Part shown: positions 1 through 12,432 of the stretch, piece by piece
How positions within the stretch are numbered: the stretch's first letter is position 1
How the letters are laid out: the number at the start of each line of letters is the position of its first letter
Assembly: GCA_902592545.1 (NCBI GenBank)
Contig: CACJFA010000001.1
Location: 19,151-83,150, forward strand
Source of the DNA: an uncultured Pelagibacteraceae bacterium
GTDB lineage: Bacteria > Pseudomonadota > Alphaproteobacteria > Pelagibacterales > Pelagibacteraceae
DNA length: 64,000 nt
Direction: 5' to 3'
Position numbers and translations under genes: made by a program
The notes under the pieces: model-generated
What the model was told of the DNA's origin: nothing
The model's input: the letters and a program-made list of their open reading frames with translations, nothing else
The model's database searches: none

Positions 1-1
1 T

Positions 2-2080
2 CAAGGAAAATTAATTCATTTACTTCAAAGTGCAGTAGGATCTAATTCTTATGATGCCTATAAAAGATACGTGGATGGAATATACAGCTTACCACCTATT
101 AATCTTAGAGACTTAATTGATTTCAGAGAAAAAAAATTAAGTGGACCAATAGATATTTCTGAGGTTGAGCCAATAGAAAATATTTTAAAAAGATTTGGAA
201 GTGGGAGCATGTCTCATGGAGCTTTATCAAAAGAGGCGCATGAAACTTTGGCAACTGGTATGAATAGGATTAAAGGTGCTTCATGCAGTGGAGAGGGCGG
301 TGAAGATTCAAGTAGATTTAAAGTTTTAGATAATGGTGACAGCGCAAACTCAAGAGTTAAACAAATAGCTTCTGCAAGATTCGGAGTTACAGTTAATTAT
401 CTTAATAATTGTAATGAGATAGAAATTAAAATTGCACAAGGCGCTAAGCCTGGTGAGGGAGGTCAGCTACCAGGATTTAAAGTTACAGAGGAGATTGCTA
501 AACTTAGACATTCAACTCCTGGAGTTACTTTAATATCACCACCACCACATCATGATATTTATTCAATCGAAGATCTTGCACAACTAATTTATGATTTAAA
601 ACAGATAAATCCTAAAGCAAGAATTGGAGTTAAGCTTGTTGCTTCCTCTGGAGTGGGAACAATTGCAGCTGGTGTAGCTAAAGCAAAAGCAGATATAATA
701 TTAATTTCTGGACACAATGGTGGAACAGGAGCAACACCACAGACCAGTGTTAAGTATGTTGGAATACCATGGGAAATGGGTTTGACGGAAGCAAACCAAG
801 TATTAACTTTAAATAATCTTAGACATAAAGTTACATTAAGAACAGATGGTGGAATTAAAACCGGAAGAGATGTGGTGATAGCTGCAATGATGGGTGCTGA
901 AGAATATGGTGTTGCTACTACAGCTTTAGTTGCAATGGGTTGTATAATGGTAAGGCAGTGTCATTCAAATACATGTCCAGTAGGCGTTTGCACTCAAGAT
1001 GAAAAGCTCAGAGAAAAATTTACTGGGACTCCAGAAAAAGTAGTTAATTTGTTTACATTTATAGCCAGTGAAGTAAGAGAAATATTAGCAAATTTAGGTT
1101 TTAAATCATTAAATGAAGTGATTGGTAGGACAGACTTGTTAAAACAGGTTAGTAAAGGTTCTCCAAATTTAGATGATTTAGATTTAAATCCTTTATTTGT
1201 TCAAGCTGATACTGGAAATAATCCAAGGTATTGTGAGGATCCAGAAATAAATAGTGTACCAGATACTCTTGACCAACAAATTTGGCCAGAAATTGAACAA
1301 GCTTTAGATAATTTTGAAAAAATTGAGGAAGAATATCAAATAAAAAATACTCATAGGGCAGTAGGCACTAGAATTTCTCATCATTTGTATAAAAAATATG
1401 GTTATGAAAAACTTGATGAAAACTTTTTAGTTTTAAATTTTAAAGGATCAGCAGGTCAATCATTTGGTGCATTTTCTTCTAAAGGTTTAAAACTTGTATT
1501 AAAGGGAGATGCAAATGATTATGTTGGTAAAGGTTTGTCAGGAGCTACTATTTCAATAAAATTACCTGAAGAGAGTAATTTAGTTTCAAATGAGAATACA
1601 ATTTTAGGAAATACTGTTCTTTACGGAGCTACTTCAGGAAAACTTTTTGCTGCTGGCCAAGCTGGTGAAAGATTTTCAGTTAGAAATTCTGGTGCAGTTA
1701 CAGTAATTGAAGGATGCGATTCTAATGGATGTGAATATATGACTGGTGGAACTGCAGTAATTTTAGGAGATGTTGGTGATAATTTTGCAGCTGGTATGAC
1801 AGGTGGAATGGCCTTTATATATGATAAATCTCAACAATTTGAAAAGAAAGTAAATCCAGAATCAGTAGTTTGGCAAAATGTAGAGACAGATTATTGGAAA
1901 GAATATTTAAAAAATTTAGTCAGTGAGCACTTCAAAGAAACTGATTCTCAATTATCAAAAAAAATAATTGAAAACTTTGATGATGAAGTAAATAATTTTG
2001 TTCAGGTGTGTCCTAAAGAAATGTTGGATAAATTAAAAAATCCAATTACTTTAAAAAAAGATATAAAAAAAGTTAGCTAA
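2..2080 (+). CDS. gltB: Glutamate synthase large subunit, C-terminal part (5' end outside window)
   Basis: Frame is open from base 2 (QGKLIHLLQSAVGSNSYDAYKRYVDG...). FMN-binding motifs (GGTGATPQTSVKYVGIPWE, CHSNTCPVGVCTQD) and GXGXG-type C-terminal repeats. Confidence 0.97.
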   Translation, partial: QGKLIHLLQSAVGSNSYDAYKRYVDGIYSLPPINLRDLIDFREKKLSGPIDISEVEPIENILKRFGSGSMSHGALSKEAHETLATGMNRIKGASCSGEGGEDSSRFKVLDNGDSANSRVKQIASARFGVTVNYLNNCNEIEIKIAQGAKPGEGGQLPGFKVTEEIAKLRHSTPGVTLISPPPHHDIYSIEDLAQLIYDLKQINPKARIGVKLVASSGVGTIAAGVAKAKADIILISGHNGGTGATPQTSVKYVGIPWEMGLTEANQVLTLNNLRHKVTLRTDGGIKTGRDVVIAAMMGAEEYGVATTALVAMGCIMVRQCHSNTCPVGVCTQDEKLREKFTGTPEKVVNLFTFIASEVREILANLGFKSLNEVIGRTDLLKQVSKGSPNLDDLDLNPLFVQADTGNNPRYCEDPEINSVPDTLDQQIWPEIEQALDNFEKIEEEYQIKNTHRAVGTRISHHLYKKYGYEKLDENFLVLNFKGSAGQSFGAFSSKGLKLVLKGDANDYVGKGLSGATISIKLPEESNLVSNENTILGNTVLYGATSGKLFAAGQAGERFSVRNSGAVTVIEGCDSNGCEYMTGGTAVILGDVGDNFAAGMTGGMAFIYDKSQQFEKKVNPESVVWQNVETDYWKEYLKNLVSEHFKETDSQLSKKIIENFDDEVNNFVQVCPKEMLDKLKNPITLKKDIKKVS

Positions 2081-2820
2081 ATTAACAATTTAAGCTCTTT
2101 TAAAATTATATTTAACCATTTTTTATTTGATAAACTGTGATCACCTTTTTTTACAATATTTAATTTTTTCTTAGCTTTTGGAAATAATCTTAAAACTTTT
2201 CTTGAATATGAGACAGGAACTACCTCATCTTTTTCACCATGAACCATTGTTACTTTAATATTTGAATTAATTTTTTTATTTAAGACTTTGTTTTTTCTTC
2301 CATCTTTTATTAATTGTAGAGTAATTGGATATTCATAATTGCCATGTTTTAATTGATAAATACCCTTACTTATTGTTTCCTCTTTCATTTTTTTAGTAAA
2401 TTTTTTCCACATTAAATTTTCTAAAAATTCAGGAGCAGCCCCAATTCCTAAAAATCCTTTAATCTGTTTTTTGAAAATTTTGAATTGATTGAGCGAAATC
2501 CATGCACCCATACTTGATCCAATTAATACAAATTCTTTTTTTTTAACGTATTTTCTAATTAAAATTGACGTCTCTTTACTCCATTTTGAAATATTTCCAT
2601 TTACAAATTTTCCGGAGGATTTCCCATGACCAGAGTACTCTAGTGCTAAAAAACTTATTTTATTTTTTTTAGCAAATTTCAAAAATGCATTTGGTTTTTT
2701 TCCTTCAAGATCTGACATAAAGCCATGCAAAAAAACTATAAAAGAACTATTTTTAAAAATTTTGGAAATATGTCTAATTTTCTTTGTATTTGATATTTGA
2801 TGAAATCTGAAATTTGCCAT
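2077..2820 (-). CDS. Alpha/beta hydrolase
   Basis: Nucleophile elbow GSSMGAW, LHGFMSD oxyanion region, C-terminal GDH. Confidence 0.85.
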   Translation of the reverse strand: MANFRFHQISNTKKIRHISKIFKNSSFIVFLHGFMSDLEGKKPNAFLKFAKKNKISFLALEYSGHGKSSGKFVNGNISKWSKETSILIRKYVKKKEFVLIGSSMGAWISLNQFKIFKKQIKGFLGIGAAPEFLENLMWKKFTKKMKEETISKGIYQLKHGNYEYPITLQLIKDGRKNKVLNKKINSNIKVTMVHGEKDEVVPVSYSRKVLRLFPKAKKKLNIVKKGDHSLSNKKWLNIILKELKLLI

Positions 2821-2862
2821 AATCGTTTATAAGTTTTGTCTATTAATATATAATCATATCAA

Positions 2863-4017
2863 ATGTCATCTGATTTAAAAGTTTTACAAGTAATTCCAAA
2901 ATTAGGTTATGGAGGAGCTGAAACAGGCTGTTTTGATATTGCACATTATTTACCAGAGAATAATTGTAAATCATTTATTGTAACAAGTGGTGGTGAATTG
3001 CTTAAATTTGTAGATAGAAAAAAAGTTAAAATATTTAGACTTCCAGTACAAAGCAAAAATCCTTTACTAATTTTAATTAATGCTTTTATCTTGATTGGAA
3101 TAATTTTAGTTTATAATATTTCTTTGGTCCATGCGAGAAGTAGAGCACCTGCTTGGTCATGTTTGTTAGCAACAAAAATCACAGGACGAAAATTTGTAAC
3201 TACATTTCACGGAACATATAACTTTAAGAGTAATATAAAAAAAATTTATAATTCAGTAATGACTAGAGCTGATTTAATAATTGCAGGATCTAATTTTATT
3301 TTTTCACATATTAAAAAAAATTATTCAAATTATTTAAATGAGAAAAAAAAATTAATGGTTATTTTTAGAGGAATAAATGTTGACTACTTTGATCCAACAA
3401 CCAAAATTGAAATTGATGAAAAAAAATTATTAAAAAAATGGGACATTGAAAAAGATAAAAAAATTATACTTTTACCTGGTAGACTGACTTCTTGGAAGGG
3501 ACAGGAAGTTTTTATTGAGGCAGTTAACTTAGTGAATGTAGAACTAGGTTATGAAGCATTTTATGCTGTCATTTTAGGTAGTGACCAAGGTAGAGATTTG
3601 TATAAGAAAAAATTAATAAGACTCTCAGAGCAACACAGATTATCGAAACAAATAAGATTCATAGATCATTGTAAGGATATGGCCTTAGCTTATAAAGTTT
3701 CTGATATTATTGTTTCAGCCTCAACAGAACCAGAAGCTTTTGGTAGAGTTGCTGTTGAAGCACAATCTATGGAAAAACCAATTATAGCAAGTAACATTGG
3801 AGGTTCTAATGAAACAATTATTGATGAAAAAACTGGTTTTTTATATGAAGCAGGTAATGCTAAATCATTAAGTAATAAAATACTAAGAATTCTTAACATG
3901 GATGAAACTCTATTAAAATCAATTGGTAATGAAGGAAGAAAAAACATAGTTCAAAAATTTAATGTTGAAAAAATGTGCTTTTCTACTTATTCAGAGTATA
4001 AGAGATTATTAAATTAA
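2863..4017 (+). CDS. Glycosyltransferase (GT4-like)
   Basis: GYGGAETGCFDIA N-terminus, PGRLTSWKGQEVFIEA, EPEAFGRVAVEAQ motif. Confidence 0.9.
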   Translation: MSSDLKVLQVIPKLGYGGAETGCFDIAHYLPENNCKSFIVTSGGELLKFVDRKKVKIFRLPVQSKNPLLILINAFILIGIILVYNISLVHARSRAPAWSCLLATKITGRKFVTTFHGTYNFKSNIKKIYNSVMTRADLIIAGSNFIFSHIKKNYSNYLNEKKKLMVIFRGINVDYFDPTTKIEIDEKKLLKKWDIEKDKKIILLPGRLTSWKGQEVFIEAVNLVNVELGYEAFYAVILGSDQGRDLYKKKLIRLSEQHRLSKQIRFIDHCKDMALAYKVSDIIVSASTEPEAFGRVAVEAQSMEKPIIASNIGGSNETIIDEKTGFLYEAGNAKSLSNKILRILNMDETLLKSIGNEGRKNIVQKFNVEKMCFSTYSEYKRLLN

Positions 4018-5934
4018 ATGCCGATAATAACATTACCTGACGGAAACAATATTAATTTTCCTAATAAAGTTACTGGACTAGAAGTAGCTGAAAAAATTAG
4101 TAAATCATTAGCTAAACAAGCCATGGTCATAAGTATTGATGGTGAGCTTAAAGATCTTGATTTTCTAATTGAAAATGATTGTTCTGTAAAAATTTTTACT
4201 TCAAAAAATCCTGAGGGCTTAGAAACTATAAGGCATGACACAGCTCATATTTTAGCTATGGCTGTTCAAGAATTGTTTCCCGGTACACAAGTTACAATTG
4301 GACCCGTTATAGAAAATGGATTTTATTACGACTTTGCTAGAAAAGAACCATTTACAGAGGATGATCTAGTAAAAATTGAAAATAAAATGAAAGAGATAGT
4401 TGATAGGAATGAAATAACAAAAAGAGAAGTTTGGGATAGAAACAAAGCAATTAACCATTTTAAAAAAAAAGGAGAAATTTATAAAGCTGAGCTGATTGAA
4501 GCGATACCCGAAAACGAAGATGTATCAATTTATTTTCATGGAGAATGGCATGATTTATGTAGAGGTCCACATCTCTCCTCCACAGGTAAAGTTGGAAAAT
4601 ATTTTAAACTTACAAAAGTGTCAGGAGCATATTGGAGAGGAGACTCTAATAATGAAATGTTGCAACGAATTTATGGTACGAGTTGGGCAACTCAAAAAGA
4701 TCTAGACGAATATTTGAAAAGAATAGAAGAAGCGGAAAAAAGAGATCATAGAAAATTAGGTAAAGAAATGGATTTATTTCATTTTAGAGAAGAAAGCCCC
4801 GGTTCAGTATTTTGGCATGAAAGAGGTTGGAGTTTATTTCAAAAGCTCATTAACTACATGAGAAGTAGACAAGATGCTGCTGGTTATAAAGAGGTAAATA
4901 CTCCAGAGGTACTAGATAGACAACTATGGGAAAAATCTGGGCATTGGGAAAAATATGGAGAAAACATGTATACTTCTGAAACACCAGATGAGAAAGTTTT
5001 TGCAATTAAACCGATGAATTGCCCTGGTCATATCCAGGTATTTAATCAAGGTCTAAAAAGTTACAGAGATCTTCCTTTACGTTTTGCTGAATTTGGCAAA
5101 GTTCATCGTTATGAACCATCAGGCGCTTTACATGGGTTATTAAGAGTAAGAGCTTTTACTCAAGATGATGCTCATATTTTTTGTACTGAAGATCAAATTA
5201 CTAGTGAATGTTTAATTGTTACAAATTTAATATTAGATATTTATAAGGACCTTGGTTTTGAAAATGTAATTCTAAAATATGCAGATAGACCAGAAGTAAG
5301 AGTTGGTGATGATTATATATGGGATAAAGCAGAAGCCTCTTTACTTGAAGCTGTTAAAGCTTCTAAATTAGAATATACAATTAATAAAGGTGAAGGAGCA
5401 TTTTATGGTCCTAAAATTGAATTTGTTTTAAGAGATGCTATTGGTAGAGATTGGCAATGTGGAACTTTGCAAGTAGATTTAAATTTACCTGGAAGATTAG
5501 ACGCCTCTTATGTTGACAAAGATGGAACTAAAAAAGTTCCTGTTATGTTGCACAGAGCGTTATTTGGTTCTCTAGAGAGATTTATTGGAATTTTAATTGA
5601 AAACTATGCAGGCAAGTTTCCATTTTGGATATCTCCTTTACAGACTATGGTAATACCTATTTCAGAGGAATTTAATGACTATGCAGTCGAGGTATCAAAT
5701 AAAATTAAAAATTCAGGTATAAGTTCTGCAGTAGATTTAAAAAATCATAATTTAAATTATAAAATTAGAGATCATTCTTTAGCAAAAATACCGCTTTTAT
5801 TAATTTGTGGTAAAAAAGAAGTTGACTCCAATTCAGTAACGATTAGAAGATTAGACTCTAATAAACAAGAAAATATGGGTTTAGATCAGTTCTTAAAAAC
5901 ATTCTCTGCTTTAAACAAAGCATCATCAAACTAA
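4018..5934 (+). CDS. thrS: Threonyl-tRNA synthetase
   Basis: TGS domain, HDTAHILAMAVQELFP, MNCPGHIQVF, class II motifs. Confidence 0.98.
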   Translation: MPIITLPDGNNINFPNKVTGLEVAEKISKSLAKQAMVISIDGELKDLDFLIENDCSVKIFTSKNPEGLETIRHDTAHILAMAVQELFPGTQVTIGPVIENGFYYDFARKEPFTEDDLVKIENKMKEIVDRNEITKREVWDRNKAINHFKKKGEIYKAELIEAIPENEDVSIYFHGEWHDLCRGPHLSSTGKVGKYFKLTKVSGAYWRGDSNNEMLQRIYGTSWATQKDLDEYLKRIEEAEKRDHRKLGKEMDLFHFREESPGSVFWHERGWSLFQKLINYMRSRQDAAGYKEVNTPEVLDRQLWEKSGHWEKYGENMYTSETPDEKVFAIKPMNCPGHIQVFNQGLKSYRDLPLRFAEFGKVHRYEPSGALHGLLRVRAFTQDDAHIFCTEDQITSECLIVTNLILDIYKDLGFENVILKYADRPEVRVGDDYIWDKAEASLLEAVKASKLEYTINKGEGAFYGPKIEFVLRDAIGRDWQCGTLQVDLNLPGRLDASYVDKDGTKKVPVMLHRALFGSLERFIGILIENYAGKFPFWISPLQTMVIPISEEFNDYAVEVSNKIKNSGISSAVDLKNHNLNYKIRDHSLAKIPLLLICGKKEVDSNSVTIRRLDSNKQENMGLDQFLKTFSALNKASSN

Positions 5935-6480
5935 GTGGCAGACTTCAAACAAAATTATTTTCAAAGAAGAACCAAGGACAGAGGTCCAAGATCTAATAAT
6001 AGAATTTCTTCTCCTGATGTACAAGTTATAGCAAGTGATGGAGAAAATCTTGGAGTGATGAATACCAATGAAGCTATTTCCATGGCAAAAAATCAAGGTT
6101 TTGATTTAATTGAAATAGCACCTAATGCAAATCCGCCCGTATGTAAAATAATGGATATGGGTAAATATAAGTATGATGCTCAGAAAAAAGCAAATCTTGC
6201 AAAGAAAAAACAAAAAATTGTTTCTTTAAAAGAAATTAAAATGAGACCTGTTACGGAAACTCATGATTATGAGTTTAAAGTTAAAAATGCTAAAAAATTT
6301 ATAGCTAAAGGAGACAAGGTCAAGTTTACTATAAGATTTAAAGGTAGAGAACTTCAGCATTCCCATCTAGGAAATGAACTAATGGGTAAAATTAAAGAGG
6401 ATATGAAGGATATAGGTAAGGTAGAATTGCATCCCAAGTTTGATGGGAAGCAAATGATTATGGTAATTCAGCCTTTATAA
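5935..6480 (+). CDS. infC: Translation initiation factor IF-3 (GTG start)
   Basis: DLIEIAPNANPPVCKIMDMGKYKYD; directly follows thrS. Confidence 0.97.
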   Translation: MADFKQNYFQRRTKDRGPRSNNRISSPDVQVIASDGENLGVMNTNEAISMAKNQGFDLIEIAPNANPPVCKIMDMGKYKYDAQKKANLAKKKQKIVSLKEIKMRPVTETHDYEFKVKNAKKFIAKGDKVKFTIRFKGRELQHSHLGNELMGKIKEDMKDIGKVELHPKFDGKQMIMVIQPL

Positions 6481-6533
6481 GCCTTAATAGAGGTTGTAAA
6501 ATTATATCTTTCTTTGTATAAGTCCGCAGAATT

Positions 6534-6740
6534 ATGCCAAAACTAAAAACAAAAAGCTCTGCAAAAAAAAGATTTAAAATATCCGCTAAGGGTAAAGTTA
6601 TTTCTGCTCAAGCAGGTAAAAGACATGGTATGATCAAAAGAACGAATTCACAAATAAGAAAACTGAGAGGTACTACAACATTGTCCAAACAAGATGGAAA
6701 AATTGTTAAGTCATACATGCCTTACAGTTTAAGAGGTTAA
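6534..6740 (+). CDS. rpmI: 50S ribosomal protein L35
   Basis: [15 protein letters not shown]...; synteny infC-rpmI-rplT. Confidence 0.97.
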   Translation: MPKLKTKSSAKKRFKISAKGKVISAQAGKRHGMIKRTNSQIRKLRGTTTLSKQDGKIVKSYMPYSLRG

Positions 6741-6742
6741 TA

Positions 6743-7099
6743 ATGGCAAGAGTTAAAAGAGGTGTAACTAGTAAAGCTAAACATAAAAAAGTTTTAAAAG
6801 CTGTAAAGGGTCAATGGGGCAGAAGAAAAAACACCATTAGAGTTGCCAAGCAAGCTATGGAAAAATCCATGCAATACGCATACAGAGACAGAAGAAATAA
6901 AAAAAGAGATTTTAAATCATTGTGGATACAGAGAATCAATGCTGGAGTTAGAGCTGAAGGCTTAACTTATTCAAAATTTATCAATGGATTAAATAAATGT
7001 GGTATTGCAATAGATAGAAAAATTCTTGCTGAAATTGCTTACGATAGCCCAGAAGCATTCAAAACAATTGTACAAAAAGCTCAATCAGCTTTAAATTAA
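6743..7099 (+). CDS. rplT: 50S ribosomal protein L20
   Basis: [42 protein letters not shown]. Confidence 0.98.
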   Translation: MARVKRGVTSKAKHKKVLKAVKGQWGRRKNTIRVAKQAMEKSMQYAYRDRRNKKRDFKSLWIQRINAGVRAEGLTYSKFINGLNKCGIAIDRKILAEIAYDSPEAFKTIVQKAQSALN

Positions 7100-7142
7100 T
7101 CTTCGCTATTGTTTTTATTTCTTAAGGAAATAATCTACTAAT

Positions 7143-8210
7143 ATGTCAGAGATAAAAAATATTAGAGATCAGTTTATATCAAGGCTAGAAAAAGATTTAA
7201 GCATTGATCAAATAAACGAAATCAAAACCGAACTCTTTGGTAAAAATGGTTTAATTTCGTCAAAATTTAAAACAATAGGGTCAATTCCAGAGACTGATAG
7301 AAAAAAATTTGCATCAGATTTAAATAAAGCTAAAGACGAACTTCAGAATTTGATAACTTCTAAAATTAATGAAATAGAAGGAAAAAAAATAAACGAAAAA
7401 TTAGAAAAGGAAAAAGTTGATATAACTTTACCTGAAAGACCATTCGTTAGAGGAAAAGTTCATCCAGTGTCACAAACTATTGATGAAATTTCATCTATTT
7501 TCTCTGAAATAGGATTTAGTGTTGAGGAAGGCCCAGATGTTGAAAATGAATATAATAACTTTACTGCTTTAAACACACCTGACAATCATCCAGCGAGAGA
7601 TATGCATGATACGTTTTACTTAGATGAAAACAAAGAAGTTTTGTTACGAACTCATACTTCACCAGTTCAAATTAGAACTATGCTAAAAAACAAACCTCCA
7701 TTTAAGATCATTGCTCCTGGGAGAACTTATAGATCTGATAGTGATCAAACACACGCACCAATGTTCCATCAAGTAGAAGGTTTGCATATTGACACAAATA
7801 TTAATATGGGGCATTTGAAAGGATGCTTAAATTATTTCATTAAAGAATTTTTTGAAGTCGAAAAAATTAAAATGAGATTTAGACCTAGTCATTTTCCATT
7901 CACAGAACCATCTGCAGAAGTAGATATTGGTTATGAAATAAAAGATGGTAAAATAATTATCGGAGAAGGAGATAAGTGGCTTGAAATTTTAGGCTGTGGC
8001 ATGGTGCATCCTAATGTTTTAAAAAATGTAAAAGTAGATCCTTCTAAATATCAAGGATATGCATTTGGCATAGGCATAGATCGATTAGCAATGCTTAAAT
8101 ACGGCATTAATGATTTAAGAGCGTTTTTTGATTGTGACTACAGATGGCTAAATCATTTTGGTTTTGATCCACTTGATGTTCCTTCAAATTACAGAGGTTT
8201 AAGCAGATGA
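7143..8210 (+). CDS. pheS: Phenylalanyl-tRNA synthetase alpha subunit
   Basis: [56 protein letters not shown]. Confidence 0.98.
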   Translation: MSEIKNIRDQFISRLEKDLSIDQINEIKTELFGKNGLISSKFKTIGSIPETDRKKFASDLNKAKDELQNLITSKINEIEGKKINEKLEKEKVDITLPERPFVRGKVHPVSQTIDEISSIFSEIGFSVEEGPDVENEYNNFTALNTPDNHPARDMHDTFYLDENKEVLLRTHTSPVQIRTMLKNKPPFKIIAPGRTYRSDSDQTHAPMFHQVEGLHIDTNINMGHLKGCLNYFIKEFFEVEKIKMRFRPSHFPFTEPSAEVDIGYEIKDGKIIIGEGDKWLEILGCGMVHPNVLKNVKVDPSKYQGYAFGIGIDRLAMLKYGINDLRAFFDCDYRWLNHFGFDPLDVPSNYRGLSR

Positions 8211-10615
8211 AGATTACATATGATTGGATAAAAGATCATTTAAAAGTAAATGCTAAAGAAGACAAGCTCATTGAGAAACTAACAGATATAGGTCTTGAGG
8301 TTGAGAGTATAGAAAATTTATCTGAAGGGTTAGATTTATTTAAGGTAGCAAAAATTTTAAAAACAGAAAAACATCCTAACGCAGATAGACTTAAAGTTTG
8401 TGATGTTGATGTTGGTAATAAAGAAATTAAAAAAGTTGTTTGTGGGGCTGCAAATGCAAGAGAGGGCCTTCTAACTGTATATGCTCCACCAGGCGCAATA
8501 ATCCCAAAAAATAGAACCAAACTTGTTGTTGCTAAAATAAGAGATGTTACGTCTTATGGAATGCTCTGTTCTGAATCTGAATTAAATTTATCAGATGATA
8601 GTGATGGAATTACTGAGCTATCGTCATCCAAATATGCAAAAAATATTGGAAAAAGTTATTTTTCTAAATCTAGTTCTAATCTTATTGATTTATCAATTAC
8701 ACCAAATAGACCAGACTGTCTTGGTGTTCGAGGGATAGCAAGAGATTTATCAGCAGCAGGTTTTGGAAACTTAAAACTAGAAAAAGATAAAAAAATTAAA
8801 TCTAAAAAAAAACAGACCTTAAAAGTAAAAATAACAAAAGAAAAAAATCAAGGCTGTTTATCTTTTGGTAGCTGTTTGATAACTAACGTCAAAAATACAG
8901 AAAGTCCCCAATGGTTGAAAGATAAATTAATTTCTATAGGCCAAAAACCAATATCTGCAATTGTGGATATTACAAATTATGTCATGATTGATATTAATCG
9001 TCCTTTACATGCATACGATGCTGACAAAATTGATAATGGAATAACTGTTAGAAATTCAAAATCAGGAGAAGAATTTACTGCTCTAGATAATAAAAATTAT
9101 AAACTAGATGATGGAATGTGTGTAATAAGTGATAACAAAGGTGTCTTAGGTCTAGGAGGAATTATTGGAGGTACAAGATCTGGAACAGAGTTAGATACAA
9201 AAAATGTTTTATTAGAGTCGGCTTATTTTGATCCAAGATCAATTAGAAAAACTGCCAAGAAATTGAACATTGATACAGATGCTAAATTTAGATTTGAAAG
9301 AGGTATTGATCAGTTATCTATAGAAGATGGATTAAATAAAGCAGCCTTTTTAATAAAGGAAATTTGTGGCGGTGAAATTAGTAAAATAGATATTCAAAAA
9401 ATTGAGTCTTATAAAAACAAAATAATAAAATTTGAACCAAAAACATTTGAAAAAATTACTGGTTTTAAAATCTCAACCAAAGAAATGATAATCATTTTAG
9501 AAAAACTTGGGTTTAAATTAAAAAAAGAAAAAAACTTCTTTAAATTATCAGTTCCATCTTGGAGACCAGATATTGTGCAAGAAATTGATATAGTTGAGGA
9601 ACTTGTAAGAATTAGTGGCTATGAAAAAATAAAAATAGAAAATCCTATTAAAGAAAGATCAAAAAACACTTTAAACCCAACTCAAAAATTATTTCATTTT
9701 CTTCAAAGGGCAGTAGCATCCAAAGGGTATTTGGAAGCAATCACTTGGTCTTTTACAGACTCTAAATATAATGATCACTTTAAAGAGGCCAGTAAAGAAA
9801 TAAAAATCGTTAATCCAATTAGCTCTGAATTGGGAGTATTAAGAAATTCTATTTTTTCAAATTTAGTAATGTACATGAGCAAAAACTTAGATAGAGGAGT
9901 AAAAGATTTATCAATATTTGAAATAGGGCCAATATTTTATGGTTCTCAACCTGGAGAACAGAATACAATTGTTTGTGGTTTGTCAGCTGGAAAAAAATCT
10001 AGACTTTCATGGATTGAAAAAGAGAGAAATATAGATGTTTTTGATATTAAAAGAGATGTTGTACAAACTTTAGTAGAAGCTGGCTATGACTCAGAAAAAT
10101 TTTATATTGATGATGTAAGCCCCAATTATTATCATCCAGGAAAATCAGGCAGAGTATTCTTAAATAAAGGAAAAGATAAGGTTGCTGCTTATTTTGGTGA
10201 AATTCATCCAAATATTATCAAAATGCTAAATATTAAAACAGAGTCTTTAGTAGGATTTGAAATATTTTTAGATAATTTAAAACTGCCAAAAAAACCTTTA
10301 AAAGATCAAAAAACAAAATATTCAGTATCTGACTTTCAAAAATCCGAAAGAGATTTTGCATTTATTGTAGATAAAAAAGTAAGTGTTCAAGATTTAGTAA
10401 GTGTAATATCAAATATTGATAAAAATCTAATTTCAAATATTAAAGTATTTGACGTTTACGAAGGAGAGAATATTCCTGAAAATCAAAAATCAGTTGCTAT
10501 AAGCGTTACCATTCAATCATCGGAAAAAACATTAACGGATAATGATTTAGAAAAAACAAATAGTTTGATAATAGAAACAGTTGAAAATAAAACTGGTGCT
10601 AAAATTCGTTCTTAA
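8207..10615 (+). CDS. pheT: Phenylalanyl-tRNA synthetase beta subunit
   Basis: [13 protein letters not shown]-terminus, tRNA-binding domain, C-terminal FDX-ACB domain. Confidence 0.98.
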   Translation: MKITYDWIKDHLKVNAKEDKLIEKLTDIGLEVESIENLSEGLDLFKVAKILKTEKHPNADRLKVCDVDVGNKEIKKVVCGAANAREGLLTVYAPPGAIIPKNRTKLVVAKIRDVTSYGMLCSESELNLSDDSDGITELSSSKYAKNIGKSYFSKSSSNLIDLSITPNRPDCLGVRGIARDLSAAGFGNLKLEKDKKIKSKKKQTLKVKITKEKNQGCLSFGSCLITNVKNTESPQWLKDKLISIGQKPISAIVDITNYVMIDINRPLHAYDADKIDNGITVRNSKSGEEFTALDNKNYKLDDGMCVISDNKGVLGLGGIIGGTRSGTELDTKNVLLESAYFDPRSIRKTAKKLNIDTDAKFRFERGIDQLSIEDGLNKAAFLIKEICGGEISKIDIQKIESYKNKIIKFEPKTFEKITGFKISTKEMIIILEKLGFKLKKEKNFFKLSVPSWRPDIVQEIDIVEELVRISGYEKIKIENPIKERSKNTLNPTQKLFHFLQRAVASKGYLEAITWSFTDSKYNDHFKEASKEIKIVNPISSELGVLRNSIFSNLVMYMSKNLDRGVKDLSIFEIGPIFYGSQPGEQNTIVCGLSAGKKSRLSWIEKERNIDVFDIKRDVVQTLVEAGYDSEKFYIDDVSPNYYHPGKSGRVFLNKGKDKVAAYFGEIHPNIIKMLNIKTESLVGFEIFLDNLKLPKKPLKDQKTKYSVSDFQKSERDFAFIVDKKVSVQDLVSVISNIDKNLISNIKVFDVYEGENIPENQKSVAISVTIQSSEKTLTDNDLEKTNSLIIETVENKTGAKIRS

Positions 10616-10623
10616 AATAATTA

Positions 10624-12432
10624 ATGAGTTCAATTGATAATATAAGAAATTTTGCAATCATTGCGCATATTGATCATGGAAAATCTACTATAGCCGATAG
10701 AATTATTCATAGTTGTGGTGGATTAACTGAAAGAGAAATGAAAGCTCAAGTTTTAGATTCTATGGATATTGAGCGTGAAAGAGGGATCACAATTAAAGCT
10801 CAAACTGTAAAATTAAATTATAAAGCTAAAAATGGAAAAAATTATATTTTAAATATTATTGATACTCCAGGTCATGTAGATTTCAGTTATGAAGTGAGTA
10901 GATCTTTATATGCATGTGAAGGTTCAATTTTAATAGTAGATAGTACACAAGGGGTAGAAGCTCAAACTTTAGCAAACGTTTACCAAGCTTTAGATACCAA
11001 CCATGAGATAGTACCAGTTTTAAATAAGGTTGATTTACCTGCATCTGATTTAGATAGAACAAAAAAACAAATTGAGGAAGTTATAGGTATTGATACTGAA
11101 AATGCAATTCCGTGCTCAGGTAAAACTGGAGAAGGAATAGAGGACATTTTAGAGCAAATTATTTCCACATTACCAGCTCCAAAAGGAGAAAGTTCTGCAG
11201 ATCTAAAATGTTTATTGGTTGATAGTTGGTATGACACTTATTTAGGTGTAGTTATTTTAGTAAGAGTAATAGATGGCAAACTTTCAAAACACATGAAAAT
11301 AAAAATGATGTCTACTAATCAGGAGTATATTGTTGAAAAAGTTGGAGTTTTTACACCAAAGCCGGTCGACATAAATGAACTAAAAACAGGTGAAATTGGA
11401 TTTATTACAACAGGAATTAAAGTTTTGTCTGAAACAAAAGTTGGAGATACGATTTGTGATGCTTTAAAACCTTTAAAAGATGCTTTGCCAGGATTTAAAC
11501 CAAGTAAGCCAGTGGTGTTTTGTGGGCTGTTTCCAGTAGATAGTTCTGAATTCCAAAAACTTAAAGATGGTTTAGCTAAATTACAATTGAATGATTCAAG
11601 TTTTTCTTTTGAGCCAGAGTCATCATCTGCTTTAGGTTTGGGTTTTAGATGTGGATTTTTAGGATTACTTCATTTGGAAATAGTTACAGAAAGACTAGAA
11701 AGAGAATTTGATGTTAATTTATTAACAACTACACCTGGTGTTGTTTATAAAGTTCACCTTAATAATGGAAACATAATTGATCTTCAAAATCCATCAAGTT
11801 TACCAGATCCAACTGTAATAAAATATATTGAAGAGCCATGGATAAAAGCAACAATCATTACTCCTGACCAATATTTAGGCTCAATTATAAAAATGTGTCA
11901 GGATAAAAGAGGAATTCAGACTAATTTAAGTTATTCAGGTAATAGAGCTGTAGTGAATTATGAGTTACCATTGAATGAAGTTGTTTTTGATTTTAATGAT
12001 AGACTAAAATCTATGACTAGTGGCTATGCTAGTTTTGACTATGAAATCATTGAGCATAGAGAAGGAGATTTGGTAAAACTTGGTATTCTAGTAAATGGAG
12101 AACCAGTTGATGCTTTAGCGATGATGATACATAAGGACTTTGCACAAAAAACTGGGAGAGAGGTTTGTGAAAAATTGAAAGATTTAATACCTCGACATAA
12201 CTTTATGATTCCAGTTCAAGCTGCAATAGGAGGTAAAATTATTGCTAGAGAAACAATTAAAGGGTTTAAAAAAGATGTTTTAACCAAAATTCATGGAGGC
12301 GGAGCAACTGATAGAAAAAGAAAACTTTTAGAAAAACAGAAAAAAGGAAAAGCTAGATCAAAACAATTTGGAAGAGTGGAAATACCTCAAGAAGCCTTTA
12401 TTGGTGTTTTAAAAATAAGCAAAGAAAAATGA
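10624..12432 (+). CDS. lepA: Elongation factor 4
   Basis: [22 protein letters not shown]; LepA C-terminus [35 protein letters not shown]. Confidence 0.98.
   Translation: MSSIDNIRNFAIIAHIDHGKSTIADRIIHSCGGLTEREMKAQVLDSMDIERERGITIKAQTVKLNYKAKNGKNYILNIIDTPGHVDFSYEVSRSLYACEGSILIVDSTQGVEAQTLANVYQALDTNHEIVPVLNKVDLPASDLDRTKKQIEEVIGIDTENAIPCSGKTGEGIEDILEQIISTLPAPKGESSADLKCLLVDSWYDTYLGVVILVRVIDGKLSKHMKIKMMSTNQEYIVEKVGVFTPKPVDINELKTGEIGFITTGIKVLSETKVGDTICDALKPLKDALPGFKPSKPVVFCGLFPVDSSEFQKLKDGLAKLQLNDSSFSFEPESSSALGLGFRCGFLGLLHLEIVTERLEREFDVNLLTTTPGVVYKVHLNNGNIIDLQNPSSLPDPTVIKYIEEPWIKATIITPDQYLGSIIKMCQDKRGIQTNLSYSGNRAVVNYELPLNEVVFDFNDRLKSMTSGYASFDYEIIEHREGDLVKLGILVNGEPVDALAMMIHKDFAQKTGREVCEKLKDLIPRHNFMIPVQAAIGGKIIARETIKGFKKDVLTKIHGGGATDRKRKLLEKQKKGKARSKQFGRVEIPQEAFIGVLKISKEK

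Noticed and set aside
3690-4241. Minus-strand ORFs 3690..3947 and 4014..4241
   Set aside because: Antisense to well-supported glycosyltransferase and thrS; no start context or recognisable domain. The same applies to the other antisense ORFs in the track (e.g. 8236, 10980, 17214, 27630, 28116, 29011, 30230, 33131, 35312, 35720, 37586, 39159, 40326, 41511, 41859, 44318, 48280, 53314, 54573, 55332, 59576, 61745, 62881, 63145).
4496-4705. Plus-strand ORF inside thrS
   Set aside because: Alternate-frame translation within a highly conserved synthetase.
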